A DNA stretch of 5,682 nt from Bacteroidota bacterium. GTDB taxonomy: Bacteria; Bacteroidota; Bacteroidia; UKL13-3. Under the pieces are notes generated by a model, which did no database searches, was not told the DNA's origin, and saw only the letters and a list, made by a program, of their open reading frames with translations. Both the position numbers and the translations under genes were made by a program. The stretch covers positions 1-5,682 of the forward strand of contig VEQB01000164.1 of the NCBI GenBank assembly GCA_018883485.1, read 5' to 3'. This document shows positions 4,833 to 5,682 of this stretch, in pieces. Position 1 is the stretch's first letter. Each line of letters starts with the position of its first letter.

Positions 4833-5682
4833 TGACAAGCGATGAACTTTTAAAATACCGCATCGCACTTAATTTGGTGCCTGGCATTGGCGATGTACTC
4901 ATTCGCAATTTGGTGAGTTACTGTGGCAGTGAAGAAGCTGTGTTTAAAGAGAAGTACAGCAAATTACAGAAGATTCCGGGTATAGGTGAAATACTTGCCA
5001 AAAACATTTTTAATTTTAAGAATTTTGAGAGGGCAGAGCAAGAAATTGTATTTATAAAAAAACATCAAGTAAAGCCTATTTTTTATTTAGATAAGGAATA
5101 TCCGCAGCGTTTGCAAGATTGTTTAGATGCCCCCAATATGTTATTTTCTTTAGGTAATACAGACTTAAACCTAACGCGCATTGTAGCTATAGTAGGCACG
5201 CGCAATGCTAGCGAATATGGACGACAATTTACGCAGCAGTTAATTGAGTCCTTAAAGTCAAAAGGTGTCTTAATTGTAAGTGGTTTAGCCATGGGAATTG
5301 ATGCAATGGCACATCGGTATGCGTTAGAAAATGAGCTGCCAACCATTGGCGTATTAGCGCATGGGTTGGATAGGTTATACCCACCTCAAAACAAAAGTTT
5401 GGCAAAAAAAATGTTGGATCAAGGCGGCTTACTTACAGAGTATATAAGTGGCACTAACCCCGATAGAGAAAATTTTCCCAAGCGTAATAGAATTGTGGCA
5501 GGCATGTGCGACGCCTTAGTGCTGGTAGAAACCGCCATTAAAGGTGGAGCAAGAATTACTGCTGAGATTGCACATAGTTATAATAAAGACGTTTTTTGTG
5601 TGCCTGGGCGTGTAAATGATTATTATTCTCAAGGTTGTAATTATTTAATACAAGCCAATAAAGCAGCCATGTTGTGCACACC
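4832..5682 (+). CDS. dprA: DNA-processing protein DprA (3' end outside window)
   Basis: DprA binds incoming single-stranded DNA during natural transformation and loads RecA on it; in non-competent bacteria its role is less clear. The frame is open for 283 codons from the ATG at 4832 to the right edge, about three quarters of a typical 360-380 residue protein. Two helix-hairpin-helix-like motifs lie at the N-terminus (LVPGIG 15-20, KIPGIG 47-52). The Rossmann-like core shows VAIVGTRNASEYGR (118-131), SGLAMGIDAMAH (150-161), LTEYISG (201-207), FPKRNRIVAG (215-224), KGGARITAEIA (237-247) and VFCVPGR (254-260). All are strongly conserved in DprA/Smf. The winged-helix C-terminus, if present, is outside. 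It starts in the stop codon of the phosphorylase gene (TAATG), which implies translational coupling. Confidence 0.95.
   Translation, partial: MTSDELLKYRIALNLVPGIGDVLIRNLVSYCGSEEAVFKEKYSKLQKIPGIGEILAKNIFNFKNFERAEQEIVFIKKHQVKPIFYLDKEYPQRLQDCLDAPNMLFSLGNTDLNLTRIVAIVGTRNASEYGRQFTQQLIESLKSKGVLIVSGLAMGIDAMAHRYALENELPTIGVLAHGLDRLYPPQNKSLAKKMLDQGGLLTEYISGTNPDRENFPKRNRIVAGMCDALVLVETAIKGGARITAEIAHSYNKDVFCVPGRVNDYYSQGCNYLIQANKAAMLCT

Noticed and set aside
5083..5346. Minus-strand 87-codon open frame
   Set aside because: It lies wholly inside dprA, which has strong conserved motifs; it has no recognisable features.

Overview
The window looks like ordinary chromosome of a member of the Bacteroidota. The evidence is AT-rich DNA, no Shine-Dalgarno sequences in front of the genes, several matches to the Bacteroidota -7 promoter element TAnnTTTG, and lineage-typical families: a GSCFA-domain protein, a LruC/DUF4842 remnant and a two-domain Usp protein. 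No finer placement is supported.

Left part (1-1480): the C-terminal end of an MFS transporter (+) converges on a small exported protein of unknown function (-). The 3' end of the latter is frameshifted: a 30-codon tail continues in another frame almost to the end of the MFS gene. Divergent from it, across a short gap, is nth (endonuclease III), complete with its catalytic Lys/Asp and 4Fe-4S cysteines. Middle part (1449-2396): a GSCFA-domain protein (-) converges on nth, and the two coding regions overlap tail to tail by 32 bp.

Between 2409 and 3030 there is no intact gene. The stretch holds a decayed C-terminus of a LruC/DUF4842-type secreted protein in two frames, a 10-bp A/T inverted repeat, and a hairpin followed by a strong GAAA-tetraloop terminator. 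The last two could together be a roughly 67-nt small RNA.

Right part (3031-5682): a tandem universal-stress protein (-) is divergent from a two-gene unit (+). That unit is a nucleoside phosphorylase of the PNP/UDP family followed by dprA, which starts inside the phosphorylase stop codon (TAATG) and runs off the window. The gene set combines DNA repair (nth), nucleoside salvage, DNA uptake/recombination (dprA) and stress response. Apart from the phosphorylase-dprA pair the genes look like independent transcription units. I saw no mobile element, CRISPR array, tRNA or rRNA, and no convincing new multi-gene system. The most interesting items are the orphan terminator/sRNA candidate, the LruC remnant, the frameshifted tail, and promoter elements lying only 4-7 nt before start codons.
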